Origin: JAAYCI01 sp964370445
Lineage (GTDB): Bacteria; Bacillota; Clostridia; Oscillospirales; Ruminococcaceae
Length of the DNA: 34,878 nt
Direction of reading: 5' to 3'
NCBI GenBank assembly: GCA_964370445.1
Contig: CAYJJK010000014.1
Coordinates: 1 to 34,878 of the forward strand
How positions within the stretch are numbered: position 1 is the stretch's first letter; each line of letters starts with the position of its first letter. Shown piece after piece: positions 23,982 through 32,815 of this stretch. The notes below the pieces were generated by a model that searched no databases, was not told where the DNA came from, and saw nothing but the letters and a program-made list of their open reading frames with translations. The translations under genes and the position numbers were made by a program.

Positions 23982-24941
23982 ATGCTGAATATCAACAAAA
24001 AGGCCATGAAAGTAGTGAGAGAGATCATAGAGGACGCGGACGCGCTGGGCTGTAAGGTCATTAAAATGGACTGCGGCGTCAACTTGATTGACATGGGGAT
24101 AGACTGCCTGGGCAGCTACAAGGCGGGTGTATTGTTCACACGTGCTTGCATGGGTGACATGGGCACCGTGGCCTTGGGGCAATTCAAACTGAACGAGGAA
24201 TATAGCTTTGCTTCCGTGGAAGTGAGCACAAACAAGCCGATGATCGCCTGTTACGGTGCGCAAATCGCGGGCTGGAAACTGGGCGAGGGCGAATTTGCCA
24301 CCATCGGCTCCGGCCCCGCCCGCGCAATTGCCCGCGTGGAGTCGGACTGGTATTTTAGTATGTGCGACTACCGTGAGACAAACGACGAGGCAGTTTTGTG
24401 CCTGCAGGATGTGAGATATCCAACCGATGAGGTGGCGCTTAGCGTGGCCAAGGCCTGCAATGTCAAGCCTGAGGACACCTATTTGCTAATTTCCGACAGC
24501 ACCTGTGTTGTGGCCTCCGTGCAGGTTTCGGCGCGTGTGCTAGAGCAGACCTGCCATAGACTGTATGAGATGAACTTTGACACGAACAAAGTGCAAATGA
24601 TGCGAGGGAGCGCGCCCATAGCACCTATTGTAAACGATGAGTTGAAAGCGATGGGGCGTATCAATGACGCGCTGAACTACGGTAGTACCGTGGAGGTATG
24701 GATGGATGCAGAAGACGCAGAGATTGAACAAGTGATCGGCGGCTTGGTGGGCAAAACGGCCTCCCCGTGCTACGGCGAGCTGTTTGCGGATATCTTTGAC
24801 CGCGCCGAACGAGACTTCTTCCTCGTGGACAAGGCGGTATATTCTTTGGGCTCGATGCAAATTCACAATGTGCGAACGGGCAATTCTTTTAAAGCCGGTG
24901 AAGTTCATTATGGCGTTTTGGAAAAATCCTTTTTATACTAA
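23982..24941 (+). CDS. mch: Methenyl-tetrahydromethanopterin cyclohydrolase
   Basis: A 319-residue protein that matches archaeal and methylotroph Mch over its full length (usual length about 315-325). The enzyme interconverts methenyl- and formyl-tetrahydromethanopterin in C1 transfer. Family segments visible in order: LNINKKAMKVVREIIEDADAL, DCGVNLIDMGIDCLGSYKAG, FTRACMGDMGTVAL, VSTNKPMIACYGAQIAGW, FATIGSGPARA, VQVSARVLEQTCHRLYE, GSAPIAPIVNDELKAMGRIND, and NVRTGNSFKAGEVHYGVL near the end. The ATG follows AAAGGGG. The gene stands alone: no formyltransferase, dehydrogenase or methanopterin biosynthesis genes are near, and IS66 and IS21 remnants flank it. Its codons look more GC-rich than the AT-rich DNA around it, which suggests acquisition. 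It may act on another pterin or be a relict. Confidence 0.88.
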   Translation: MLNINKKAMKVVREIIEDADALGCKVIKMDCGVNLIDMGIDCLGSYKAGVLFTRACMGDMGTVALGQFKLNEEYSFASVEVSTNKPMIACYGAQIAGWKLGEGEFATIGSGPARAIARVESDWYFSMCDYRETNDEAVLCLQDVRYPTDEVALSVAKACNVKPEDTYLLISDSTCVVASVQVSARVLEQTCHRLYEMNFDTNKVQMMRGSAPIAPIVNDELKAMGRINDALNYGSTVEVWMDAEDAEIEQVIGGLVGKTASPCYGELFADIFDRAERDFFLVDKAVYSLGSMQIHNVRTGNSFKAGEVHYGVLEKSFLY

Positions 24942-25009
24942 TTAAAATAAAGAAAAAATATTGATTTTCCGTGCAAAAATCTTCGTATGTCACCTTAAAA
25001 GTGGCGCTA

Positions 25010-25156
25010 GACGTAGCGAAATTTGCCGGTGATGTTGAGATGCGGTTGGTAGAAGGCCGATATCCCTGCATCAACTGCCACATCCTTGCCGACGTATTCT
25101 GCGAGAACAGAATACTGATTGCCGGCAAAGCTGATGAGGCAGTTTTTTTGTACCCG
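25010..25156 (-). pseudogene. IS21-family IstA C-terminal remnant
   Basis: The minus-strand frame contains RVQKNCLIS then FAGNQYSVLAEYVGKDVAV, which resembles the C-terminal beta-barrel region of IS21-type transposase IstA (xxVSYxGNxYSVPxxYVGKxV). Flanking residues diverge quickly. The rest of istA and istB are absent. An open plus-strand frame over the same bases (24971-25207) is therefore best explained as a shadow. Confidence 0.5.
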
Positions 25157-25391
25157 GCACAAATTAATTTTGTCCATTCGGCACTTCCATTTATTGATAC
25201 AGTGTAATCTTGAAAGCACAGAAAATATAAACTCAAATTCATATACCTTAAAAGCCGGCGTCGCGCTTTGCCAACTTCAGAGCTTCATGACACCGGTTAC
25301 CCGCATTCTGCCAATATTGCCACACCAAGCCAGCCACCAGCTTTGCGGCACAAAAATAACGGTTTTACGTTCAAAAAATGTAGAATTTTAT

Positions 25392-25421
25392 TTGACATTT
25401 CTTGCGTTTTTATGCTATGAT
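25392..25421 (+). promoter_or_regulatory. Promoter of the leucine-rich surface protein gene
   Basis: TTGACA (25392-25397) and TATGAT (25416-25421) with an 18-bp spacer. The promoter and the following leader to the start codon are almost identical to those at 33075-33168, which marks them as duplicated and probably co-regulated. Confidence 0.7.
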
Positions 25422-25484
25422 TTATTTTGCCTATTTATATTTAAGTATAGTCATGAATCTACAAAAGGGTTTGGTGGAGGAATT

Positions 25485-28400
25485 ATGAAAAAGAGGACGC
25501 TAAAAAGCAAAATTTTGTCCGGCATTCTGGCCTTGTGCATGGTGGCAGGGCTTTTGCCGCTTGCCGCCTTTGCAGAGGAGGCACAGCACACAGACAGCGA
25601 AACCATCACGGCGGTGGCGGCACCCGAGGTGGCAGAGCAGGAAATTGCGGTGGGCAGTGAAACCACACCCACATTCCCCGAAACCGTTGCGGCAACGCTT
25701 ACCACGGTGGCGTGGGAGGAAGTGCCGCTCTTAGTGTCCGAGGGTGAAGTGCCGCAAACCGAATGGCAATCTGCCACCACCACTGAGGAGATACCGCTGG
25801 CCGTGGAGTGGGTTTTGCCCGAGGGCGAAGCTTTTTCCACCACTGCGCCGCACACCTTTACCTACACGGCGGTGCCGAAAGACGCCACCTATGCCCTTTC
25901 CCCCGAAATTTCCATGCCCACCTTTGCCGTGCATGTGGTGGCAGAGGAAACCCCCACAAACGAAAACAACACCGCCATTACGGGTTTTGCCCTGCCCATG
26001 CCGGCGGCAGAGCAAGCAGAGGGCGACATGGCCGCACTGCCCGAAATGGCAAGCATCAACGCGGCGGCGGTGAACGAAACATTTACGGCAATCGCAGGTG
26101 AAGATGCGAGTGGTGGTGCTGTGACCATCGGCGCAACCATGACCTTTATGGTGACTTCCGAGGATGCCGCAAGCAAAACCGGCACGGTGCAGGTGGGCAA
26201 TGGTACGGGTGCTTCCATACCTATAGACACAGCAGGAGCTGTAACCATACCCACAACGGTAACACGCACCGTGAATGGCGAAACATACACTTATACCGTT
26301 ACTGCAATTGGAGGTTTTGCGTTCCTTGAGTGCAGCTTATTAACCGGTGTCACCATCCCAAACAGTGTAACAAGCATTGGAGACGGTGCGTTTAACCTCT
26401 GTGGCGATTTGACGGAAATAAATGTGGAGACACAAAACCCCGCATACACAGATGAAAGCGGAATTTTGTTTAATAGAGAAAAAAGCACCCTCATAAAATA
26501 TCCCGAGGGCAAAACGGGCACTACTTATTCGATACCGCCTACTGTGATAAGCATTGGAAGCGGTGCATTCCAAAACGCCGCTTTAACCTCTGTCAACATC
26601 CCAAACAGCGTGATGAGTATTGGAAGCCAAGCATTCCGAAACAGCGCTTTAACCTCCGTCATCATCCCAAACAGTGTAACGAGCATCGAAGGATCTACGT
26701 TTGCTTACTGCACCTCTTTAAGCTCCGTCAACATCCCAAACAGCGTGACGAGTATTGGAAGCCAAGCATTCCGAAACAGCGCTTTAACCTCCGTCATCAT
26801 CCCAAACAGTGTAACGAGCATCGAAAGAGCTACGTTCGCTGACTGCACTTCTTTAACCTCCGTCACCATTCCAAACGGTGTAACGAGCATTGGAGATAGT
26901 GCGTTCAGCGGCACCGCTTTAAGCTCCGTCAATATCCCAAACAGTGTGACGAGCATCGGAGAATCTGCATTCCAAAACACCGATTTAACCTCCGTCACCA
27001 TCCCCGGCAGTGTAACGAGCATTGGAGACCATACCTTCGATCAATGCGGTTCTTTACGCTCCGTTACCATCCCAAATGGTGTAACGAGCATCGGAATCAG
27101 TGCATTTGCAGATTGTACTTCTTTAAGCTCTGTCACCATCCCAAACAGCGTGACGAGCATCGGGAACGGTGCGTTCCTCAGCACTGCTTTAACCTCCGTC
27201 AACATCCCAAACGGCGTGACGAGCATCGAGGGCGCTACGTTCAATGGTTGCGGTTCTTTAAGTTCTGTCACCATCCCAAGCAGTGTGACGCGCATCGGGA
27301 ATGATGCGTTCAGAGGCACCGCTTTAAGCTCTGTTACCATACCCGGCAGTGTGGCAAGCATCGGAGCCGGTGCGTTCTCGGGTTGCGGTTCTTTAAGCTC
27401 TGTCACCCTACAAAACGGTGTAACGGACATCGGTTTATTGGCGTTCCAGAACAACACCGCTTTAACCTCTGTTGTTCTGCCAAGCAGTGTAACAAGCATG
27501 GGCGATGTTGTATTCAACGGTAGCATCAATTTAGCCGACATCTATTTTTTGGGGAATATGCCCACGATAGCCGGCGGTAATGTAGCCCCCAATGCAAGCA
27601 CCAAAATTTACTACCCCTCACTGGCCACAGGGTGGGATACTTATTCCCCCACAACCGGAGTTAAAACCCCTATGACCTCCTACACAGTAACCCACACCCT
27701 CACCAACATGGCCAGCAATGGGGGGCCGTATCTCATCAACGATGCACGCTTACCTGTAAGTTATCAAAATTACGCCGCTACCCTCACGCCCAGTGCCGGC
27801 TATGCATTGCCGCAAACCATCCGTGTTCTTATGGGCGGCACGGCGCTTACAAGCGGCTATACCTATTCTGCCGAAACAGGCGCTTTCAGCATCACAAACA
27901 GCGACATTACAGACAATGTGGAAATCATCGCACAGGCGCGCCCCTTTAGCACCGAAACGGACATCACAGGCTTTTCCCTTGCCGGCCAAGTGGGTGCCTC
28001 TGCCATCGACACGCAAAACCACACCGTGCACATCACCCTGCCGCACGGCGCGGATGTGTCGGCACTTTCCCCCACCATCACGCTAAGCCCCGGCGCAAGC
28101 GTGGCCCCTGCAAGCGGCACAGCGCAAAACTTTACAAACCCCGTTGCCTACACCGTTACGGCAGAGGATGGCACCACAAGCCAAGTGTGGACGGTGACGG
28201 TGGCCCTTGAAAATGCGCCACCCACGATGATAAACGGCAGGGATCAAATCATCACGCAGGGGCAAAGCGCGAGCTTTACCTCCAGTGACGATTTTGGCGG
28301 CTATGTGGACACTGTTGTCACCTTAAGTGACGGAACCAAGCAAACGGTGCACACCGCCGGAACCACCAACCAAAACGCAAGCGCAGTAGAGGGCAGCATC

Positions 28401-28553
28401 ATCCTCACCCTAAGCGGCGCATACACCGCCACACTGCCGCTGGGTACACACAGCATCCGCATCAGCAGTGCAAACGGCAGTGCCACGGCAAACTTTACGG
28501 TGGTGGCGGCAGGGGCTACCACACCGCTTAGCCCGCAAACGGGCGTGTACTAG
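25485..28553 (+). CDS. Secreted BspA-type leucine-rich repeat protein ending in LSPQTG
   Basis: A 1022-residue surface protein. The signal peptide (MKKRTLKSKILSGILAL..., cleaved near AFA-EE) is followed by a W-plus-TYTA type Ig-like module (about residues 85-150). Some 17 LRR_5/BspA repeats follow (about 265-685) with the core SVTIPNSVTSIGxxAF, alternating 22- and 23-residue units. Then come two beta domains, one like DUF5018 (about 820-908, DITGFSLAGQVG) and one like an X2 module (about 913-1015). The chain ends PLSPQTGVY, resembling a sortase motif but lacking the hydrophobic helix and basic tail. BspA repeats commonly mediate adhesion or host binding. The ATG has GGAGG upstream; the open frame extends upstream to 25119, but that part is not signal-peptide-like. 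Retention on the surface is uncertain. Confidence 0.88.
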   Translation: MKKRTLKSKILSGILALCMVAGLLPLAAFAEEAQHTDSETITAVAAPEVAEQEIAVGSETTPTFPETVAATLTTVAWEEVPLLVSEGEVPQTEWQSATTTEEIPLAVEWVLPEGEAFSTTAPHTFTYTAVPKDATYALSPEISMPTFAVHVVAEETPTNENNTAITGFALPMPAAEQAEGDMAALPEMASINAAAVNETFTAIAGEDASGGAVTIGATMTFMVTSEDAASKTGTVQVGNGTGASIPIDTAGAVTIPTTVTRTVNGETYTYTVTAIGGFAFLECSLLTGVTIPNSVTSIGDGAFNLCGDLTEINVETQNPAYTDESGILFNREKSTLIKYPEGKTGTTYSIPPTVISIGSGAFQNAALTSVNIPNSVMSIGSQAFRNSALTSVIIPNSVTSIEGSTFAYCTSLSSVNIPNSVTSIGSQAFRNSALTSVIIPNSVTSIERATFADCTSLTSVTIPNGVTSIGDSAFSGTALSSVNIPNSVTSIGESAFQNTDLTSVTIPGSVTSIGDHTFDQCGSLRSVTIPNGVTSIGISAFADCTSLSSVTIPNSVTSIGNGAFLSTALTSVNIPNGVTSIEGATFNGCGSLSSVTIPSSVTRIGNDAFRGTALSSVTIPGSVASIGAGAFSGCGSLSSVTLQNGVTDIGLLAFQNNTALTSVVLPSSVTSMGDVVFNGSINLADIYFLGNMPTIAGGNVAPNASTKIYYPSLATGWDTYSPTTGVKTPMTSYTVTHTLTNMASNGGPYLINDARLPVSYQNYAATLTPSAGYALPQTIRVLMGGTALTSGYTYSAETGAFSITNSDITDNVEIIAQARPFSTETDITGFSLAGQVGASAIDTQNHTVHITLPHGADVSALSPTITLSPGASVAPASGTAQNFTNPVAYTVTAEDGTTSQVWTVTVALENAPPTMINGRDQIITQGQSASFTSSDDFGGYVDTVVTLSDGTKQTVHTAGTTNQNASAVEGSIILTLSGAYTATLPLGTHSIRISSANGSATANFTVVAAGATTPLSPQTGVY
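26592..26825 (+). repeat. 135-bp intragenic duplication in the LRR region
   Basis: Bases 26592-26690 recur at 26727-26825 with one mismatch seen (GATG versus GACG). The period of 135 bp equals one 22-residue plus one 23-residue leucine-rich unit, so this is a recent in-frame two-repeat duplication. Other units in 26280-27540 are more diverged. Confidence 0.8.
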
Positions 28554-28756
28554 ACCCAAAAACCTAGGCATACGGACAAAAAATGGATACGCCGTAAGCA
28601 AAGATACACGGCAATGAAGTCATAACCACAATTGAAACAATTGACACTGTCAACCGCAAAGGTTGTCCCTGCGGATAAACCCCAAATCCCCCATTATCAT
28701 TCTGTCTGTGGGATTTCATGTGGTCAAGCCCTCAAAGCCACCATGATGAGAACATA

Positions 28757-28796
28757 AAAAGCCCCCTGTGAAACAAGCGTTTCACAGGGGGCTTTT
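28757..28796. terminator. Strong 18-bp hairpin terminator
   Basis: AAAAGCCCCCTGTGAAAC (28757-28774) pairs perfectly with 28779-28796 around a 4-nt loop, with A- and T-runs at the ends, so it can act in both directions. It lies about 200 nt after the leucine-rich protein gene and directly 3' (on the minus strand) of a tRNA-like CCA end, so it may originally have been a tRNA terminator. Confidence 0.85.
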
Positions 28797-28822
28797 GGCG
28801 GAGAAAGAGGGGGGCGAACCCT
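28796..28822 (-). other. tRNA 3'-end fragment (possible attachment site)
   Basis: Read on the minus strand, AGGGTTCG CCCCCCTC TTTCTCCGCCA resembles the T-arm, acceptor strand and CCA end of a serine-type tRNA (usual form GAGGGTTCGAATCCCTC followed by the acceptor strand and CCA). No anticodon or D-arm is found upstream. It abuts a strong terminator, as a real tRNA 3' end would. Duplicated tRNA 3' ends are typical attachment sites of integrative elements. A decayed tRNA gene is the alternative. Confidence 0.45.
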
Positions 28823-29068
28823 GGGTAGATTGCTCTACACAACATTTCAAAAACGCCCAAAGTTTGTAAGTATTGCAATAGATTTTGTCATTTTCTGCCT
28901 TTAAAACAACTTCTAAATCTGTATAAAATCAAGTGCTATTTTCTATCAATGCCGTTTCACCCTTATGTTGAGCATTTAAAAATAGGAGACGAAACATTCC
29001 ATGGAAAATCAAGCTATCGATTGATCTTAAGTTCCCAACATCATAAGCGTTAAAATCAATATAAAATC
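28823..29068. other. Intergenic, nothing recognised
   Basis: AT-rich DNA between the tRNA-like fragment and the promoter of the 29326 gene. No coding sequence or RNA structure can be supported. Confidence 0.3.
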
Positions 29069-29145
29069 TTTTCATCCTGCCTATTTTGTGGTATACTGTA
29101 TTTTGTATAGATTTGCAAAAAAACTACAAAAATATGCACATATTT
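29069..29145 (+). promoter_or_regulatory. Candidate promoter and palindrome upstream of the 29326 gene
   Basis: A weak -35 (TTTTCA, 29069-29074) and a good -10 (TATACT, 29092-29097) are spaced 17 bp. About 30 bp downstream lies a perfect inverted repeat, AAATATG CA CATATTT (29130-29145), placed where a repressor could act. The leader to the start codon is over 200 nt and differs from that of the two sister genes. Confidence 0.4.
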
Positions 29146-29325
29146 GCAATAAAGGGGTTGGCAAATTGAAGGTAACCCAAATAAACGAAGAGGAACGAAC
29201 AAACAGTTTTTTAAAACTCTGTTTGTTTTCACTATGCAAAAATTTGGCGGCGTTGCCGGGGCTTTTCAAAAGCTCTTAGGTGATGTCGCTTTTGTGCAAA
29301 AAACAAGTGAAGAGGAGAAAACAGG

Positions 29326-32300
29326 ATGAAAAAAAGGAAAACAGTGGCGCTCATTGTAAGCTTTATTCTGCTTTTGGGCCTTGCGCCCGTGGGCAGCTTG
29401 GCAAGTGAAGCACCTGCCCCGCCTGCCGAGTCCATCACGGCGGTAGCCCCCCTTGCAGACGAGGTTGCAAACCAAAGCATACAGGTGAACGGCACGCCAA
29501 ACTTGCCCCCCACCCTAAGTGTAACCGTGGCGCACACCCTTGCAGACGGCACGGTTGAAAGCGAAGACAAAGACATGGACGTATCATGGCAGCCCGGCGA
29601 GGGGCAAACCCTTTCGGAAGTGGGCACCGTTACCTACACGGCAAGCCTTGCACAGGGTAGCCCGGGCCTAGCAGAGAATGTTTCTTTGCCCACCATCGAA
29701 GTGAGCGTAACGGCGCAAACACCGCCCGAAGAAAACAGCCTCTCTATTATCACAGATTTTGCACAGCCGCAGGCCATTTCTGTGCCCATGGGCACACAGC
29801 CCGAGGCACTAAACTTGCCGGCCGACATTTCAGCCACGGTAAACGAGGCACAAACACCGGTGGCTGTGCTGTGGAGCCTGCAAGGAGATGTGCCGTTTTC
29901 GGCCGAGGCAGAGGGCACTTTTTCCTATGAGGCCAAACTGCCGGAAGACAGTGCCTACACCGTGCAGGCAGGCCTTGCTATGCCTGTTCTCACCGTAAAC
30001 GTGGAAAGCGCACAGGAACAATCCGCCATGACCTTTGCCGCGCCGCAGCCCAGATCAGGTTCCGGCATTTTTGTAACGGGCGTGGAGTTGATCTACGGAT
30101 CCTATTATCCGGTGAGCGGTGGTGCCGTTGTGAATACACCGCAAGCAGATGAGCCAAGCTCCGGTGGGTGGGTGCTCTGGGGCTCACGCAGCGGTGCTAC
30201 ACATCTTTACCTAAAAGATGCCGTTCTTTATGGCGGCTACGACGCGGTTATCGATGTGAATACCTCTATTGAGGAGAATGTGAATATCGCCCCCCTTGGT
30301 ACAAACAGCATCACCAACACCCGAACAAACGGTACAAAACATGCCATCCGTGGTGGCGGCTTCGCTTTCTCCGGAACCGGCACACTCACGGCCACCGGCG
30401 GAAGCCAAGACACCTCCCTTGACCCCGCCGCGCCCGGCGGCAACGGCCTCTACGCCTCCAGCTTTGTCAACATATTCAGCGGCAGTGTAACGTTTGTAGG
30501 CGGTGCCAGCGGCTCCGGCACAGCCTTCAGCTCCGGCATAGAGGCACAAACCGTCACCGTGAGCGGCGGCTCGCTTTCGGGCACGGGCGGCAATGGCGAG
30601 GATGTGAACGGAGAGAATGCTACAGGTGGCCGTTGCATTTATGCCAGAGAGAGCTTCGAAATATTCACAAATGCAAACGCAACCGTGACGGCCCGTGGCG
30701 GCAATGGCGAATCCTTTGGTGGCCACGGCCTCTACGCAAAAACCATTAAAATCAATGACGGAACCATCGTAGCCACGGGTGGTGCCGGCGGCTCCCTTCT
30801 GCAACCGGAAACAACCGGCTATGGCATTTTTGCAGGCAATGCTTTAACTATTTTGGGCGGCCATACAACGGCAACCGGCGGAACCGGAGTGAACGGCGGC
30901 GTTGGTGTATGGGTGGACAATGAGGGCTTGGCTGCCTCTGACCACGGGATGCTGACCCTGAATGGCGGCACCCTGCACGCTTCGGGCGGCGAGGGCGAAT
31001 TCATTGGTGGCAACGGTGTTCTGCTGCACGTTGCCGATTTACATATGATAACGGGGGAACTTGTGGCAAATGGCGGCAGTGTTCACCAAGCAGGCATCCA
31101 GAGCAATGGTGGCGCCGGTGTGGTGGTTGAGGGGAATATAGAGGTGCGTGACGGCATACTTACAACCACCGGAGGCGAAGGCACCAAGCTTGGCGGAACC
31201 GGCATGATGCTATTGGATGGTAGCTTTACCCAATATGGCGGCACAGTTACCTCTACAGGCAAAACAACGGGCTTCGGCCTTTTGGATTTCAACAATGACC
31301 CCGATGTGCATGCCACCCTGCACGGCGGTGTGTTGCACGTATCCACCGGCAGCGGGGGCGAAGCCATCTATATGGGCGACGATGATTTTATACTGAACGG
31401 CGGCACCCTAATTGCCGCAGGAAAGCAGGCATTCGACAGTAAACCTGTTCTCTCTCCCGCTGCGGGCAAGCATGTTTTGGTGATGGCGGGCGCCTCTGCC
31501 TCCACCGCTTCGGAGGTGACAAACCCCGCTGGGACAGCCTATGAAACACAGCCCTATGTGGCGCTTACCATGGCTGCAGCCGTGCCCATTGCCTCGGCCG
31601 CAGCCACCATGCTTCCCTCTCTCACCTACAACGGCCTGCCGCAAACCCAAAATGTGGAGCTGGCCTTAACAATAGAAGGCGTACGTTTTGTCTCCTCGGC
31701 GTTCACCATTTCAAACAACACGGCCACTTCTGCGGGAAGCCACACCCTCACGCTTACAGCACAAAACAACGGTGTTTTCTCGGGCACAGCTTTTAAAGAG
31801 TTCACCATTGCCAAAGCACCCTTGCGCATCGCAGAAGCGGTTGTGGCAAACAAATACGCCAACGGCTCCACCGAGGCCACCGTGGCAGGCATTCGCTTCA
31901 ATGGCCTTGTGAACGGCGAAAGCCTGCGCCTTGGCACAGACTATGTGGCCACCGCCCAGTTTGAAAACGCTGATATCGGCACGGGTAAAGCGGTACACGG
32001 CAGTGTTAGCTTGCAAAACACAGCGCTTGCAAACAACTATACTTTAATCGACAACCAGCTTCCCACAGGCACTGCAGCCAGCATCACCACTGCAGAAACG
32101 CCAGACGTCAACTACGACACCACAGCCTCCCTGGATATTCAAAATTCACGTTATCCCGCAGGGTTAACCTTGCATTCAGAGGCTCTTTCCGAAGTGGATG
32201 CCCTTGCAAAACGCACCAAATTTTCAAACTATGCCCAGGACAACCACCTAAGTGGCAACATGGTGTTCCTTTCGGACATCTACCTAAGCGATGCAAACCA

Positions 32301-32550
32301 AAACCGCGTTCAGCCAAGTGGCGACACACGCATTCGCATCAACATTCCCGATGTAACACCGCAAGACCGCGTGGTGGTATTGCATGAAAAAAGCGACGGT
32401 AGCATCGAAGCCATCTATCCCTCCGTGTACAACGGTTACATCGAGTTCACACCAAGCAGCTTCTCTGTGTACAGTGTGCTCGTTGAAAAAAACATGGGTT
32501 CCTCCACAACACAGCTAAGCCCGCAAACCGGCGTGCAGAGGCCACTTTAA
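29326..32550 (+). CDS. Secreted multi-domain surface protein ending in LSPQTG
   Basis: A 1074-residue secreted protein. The signal peptide (MKKRKTVALIVSFILLLGLAPVGSLAS) is followed by two Ig-like modules (about residues 38-125 and 140-228, the second with VAVLWSLQGDVPFS then FSYEAKLP). A long Gly-rich region (about 245-720) has repeats like GGTLHASGGEGEFIGGNG, expected to form a beta-helix or carbohydrate-binding fold. MBG/YDG-type Ig domains follow (about 758-907, LTYNGLPQTQNVEL, FTIAKAPLRI), and a final domain has VVVLHEKSDGSIEAI and FTPSSFSVYSVLVEK. The chain ends QLSPQTGVQRPL with no membrane anchor. GAGGAG precedes the ATG. It lies between two related genes, and its role is probably adhesion or polysaccharide binding outside the cell. 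Confidence 0.85.
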   Translation: MKKRKTVALIVSFILLLGLAPVGSLASEAPAPPAESITAVAPLADEVANQSIQVNGTPNLPPTLSVTVAHTLADGTVESEDKDMDVSWQPGEGQTLSEVGTVTYTASLAQGSPGLAENVSLPTIEVSVTAQTPPEENSLSIITDFAQPQAISVPMGTQPEALNLPADISATVNEAQTPVAVLWSLQGDVPFSAEAEGTFSYEAKLPEDSAYTVQAGLAMPVLTVNVESAQEQSAMTFAAPQPRSGSGIFVTGVELIYGSYYPVSGGAVVNTPQADEPSSGGWVLWGSRSGATHLYLKDAVLYGGYDAVIDVNTSIEENVNIAPLGTNSITNTRTNGTKHAIRGGGFAFSGTGTLTATGGSQDTSLDPAAPGGNGLYASSFVNIFSGSVTFVGGASGSGTAFSSGIEAQTVTVSGGSLSGTGGNGEDVNGENATGGRCIYARESFEIFTNANATVTARGGNGESFGGHGLYAKTIKINDGTIVATGGAGGSLLQPETTGYGIFAGNALTILGGHTTATGGTGVNGGVGVWVDNEGLAASDHGMLTLNGGTLHASGGEGEFIGGNGVLLHVADLHMITGELVANGGSVHQAGIQSNGGAGVVVEGNIEVRDGILTTTGGEGTKLGGTGMMLLDGSFTQYGGTVTSTGKTTGFGLLDFNNDPDVHATLHGGVLHVSTGSGGEAIYMGDDDFILNGGTLIAAGKQAFDSKPVLSPAAGKHVLVMAGASASTASEVTNPAGTAYETQPYVALTMAAAVPIASAAATMLPSLTYNGLPQTQNVELALTIEGVRFVSSAFTISNNTATSAGSHTLTLTAQNNGVFSGTAFKEFTIAKAPLRIAEAVVANKYANGSTEATVAGIRFNGLVNGESLRLGTDYVATAQFENADIGTGKAVHGSVSLQNTALANNYTLIDNQLPTGTAASITTAETPDVNYDTTASLDIQNSRYPAGLTLHSEALSEVDALAKRTKFSNYAQDNHLSGNMVFLSDIYLSDANQNRVQPSGDTRIRINIPDVTPQDRVVVLHEKSDGSIEAIYPSVYNGYIEFTPSSFSVYSVLVEKNMGSSTTQLSPQTGVQRPL

Positions 32551-32759
32551 ACACAATTTTCCCGGCTTTTGGGGTATACGCCATGCAACCGAAAAGCCAT
32601 TTAAAGCCATTGCACAAAGTTGCTTTTTTATCTTTCAACGCAGTTCATTTAAAGCACATTACACCTCAAGAAAGCCCATTTGTGCCCCAAGGCGAAAACC
32701 CATGATGAACTATTCCATCAGCATTCCCCGCAAAGGGTAAACTGCGCATTCACCAAATC

Positions 32760-32815
32760 AACGAGGAGCTCTTTTCTTTGTCTTCAGGAAGGCAAAGAAG
32801 AATCTCCTCGTTTTT
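32760..32815 (+). terminator. Long imperfect hairpin terminator
   Basis: ACGAGGAG (32761-32768) pairs with CTCCTCGT (32804-32811), with inner TCTT/AAGA and CTTTG/CAAAG pairing, followed by five T. It is about 210 nt after the 29326 gene. No other gene ends nearby. Confidence 0.65.

Noticed and set aside
24971..25207. Plus-strand frame of 78 codons after mch
   Set aside because: No ribosome binding site, and the opposite strand resembles an IS21 transposase end.
26570..27520. Regular repeats that might suggest a CRISPR array
   Set aside because: The units are 66-69 bp in-frame coding repeats of the BspA type, with no constant repeat plus unique spacer structure.
27041..27541. Minus-strand open frames across the leucine-rich repeats
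   Set aside because: They are mirror images of the repeated codons and only reflect the periodic coding of the plus strand.
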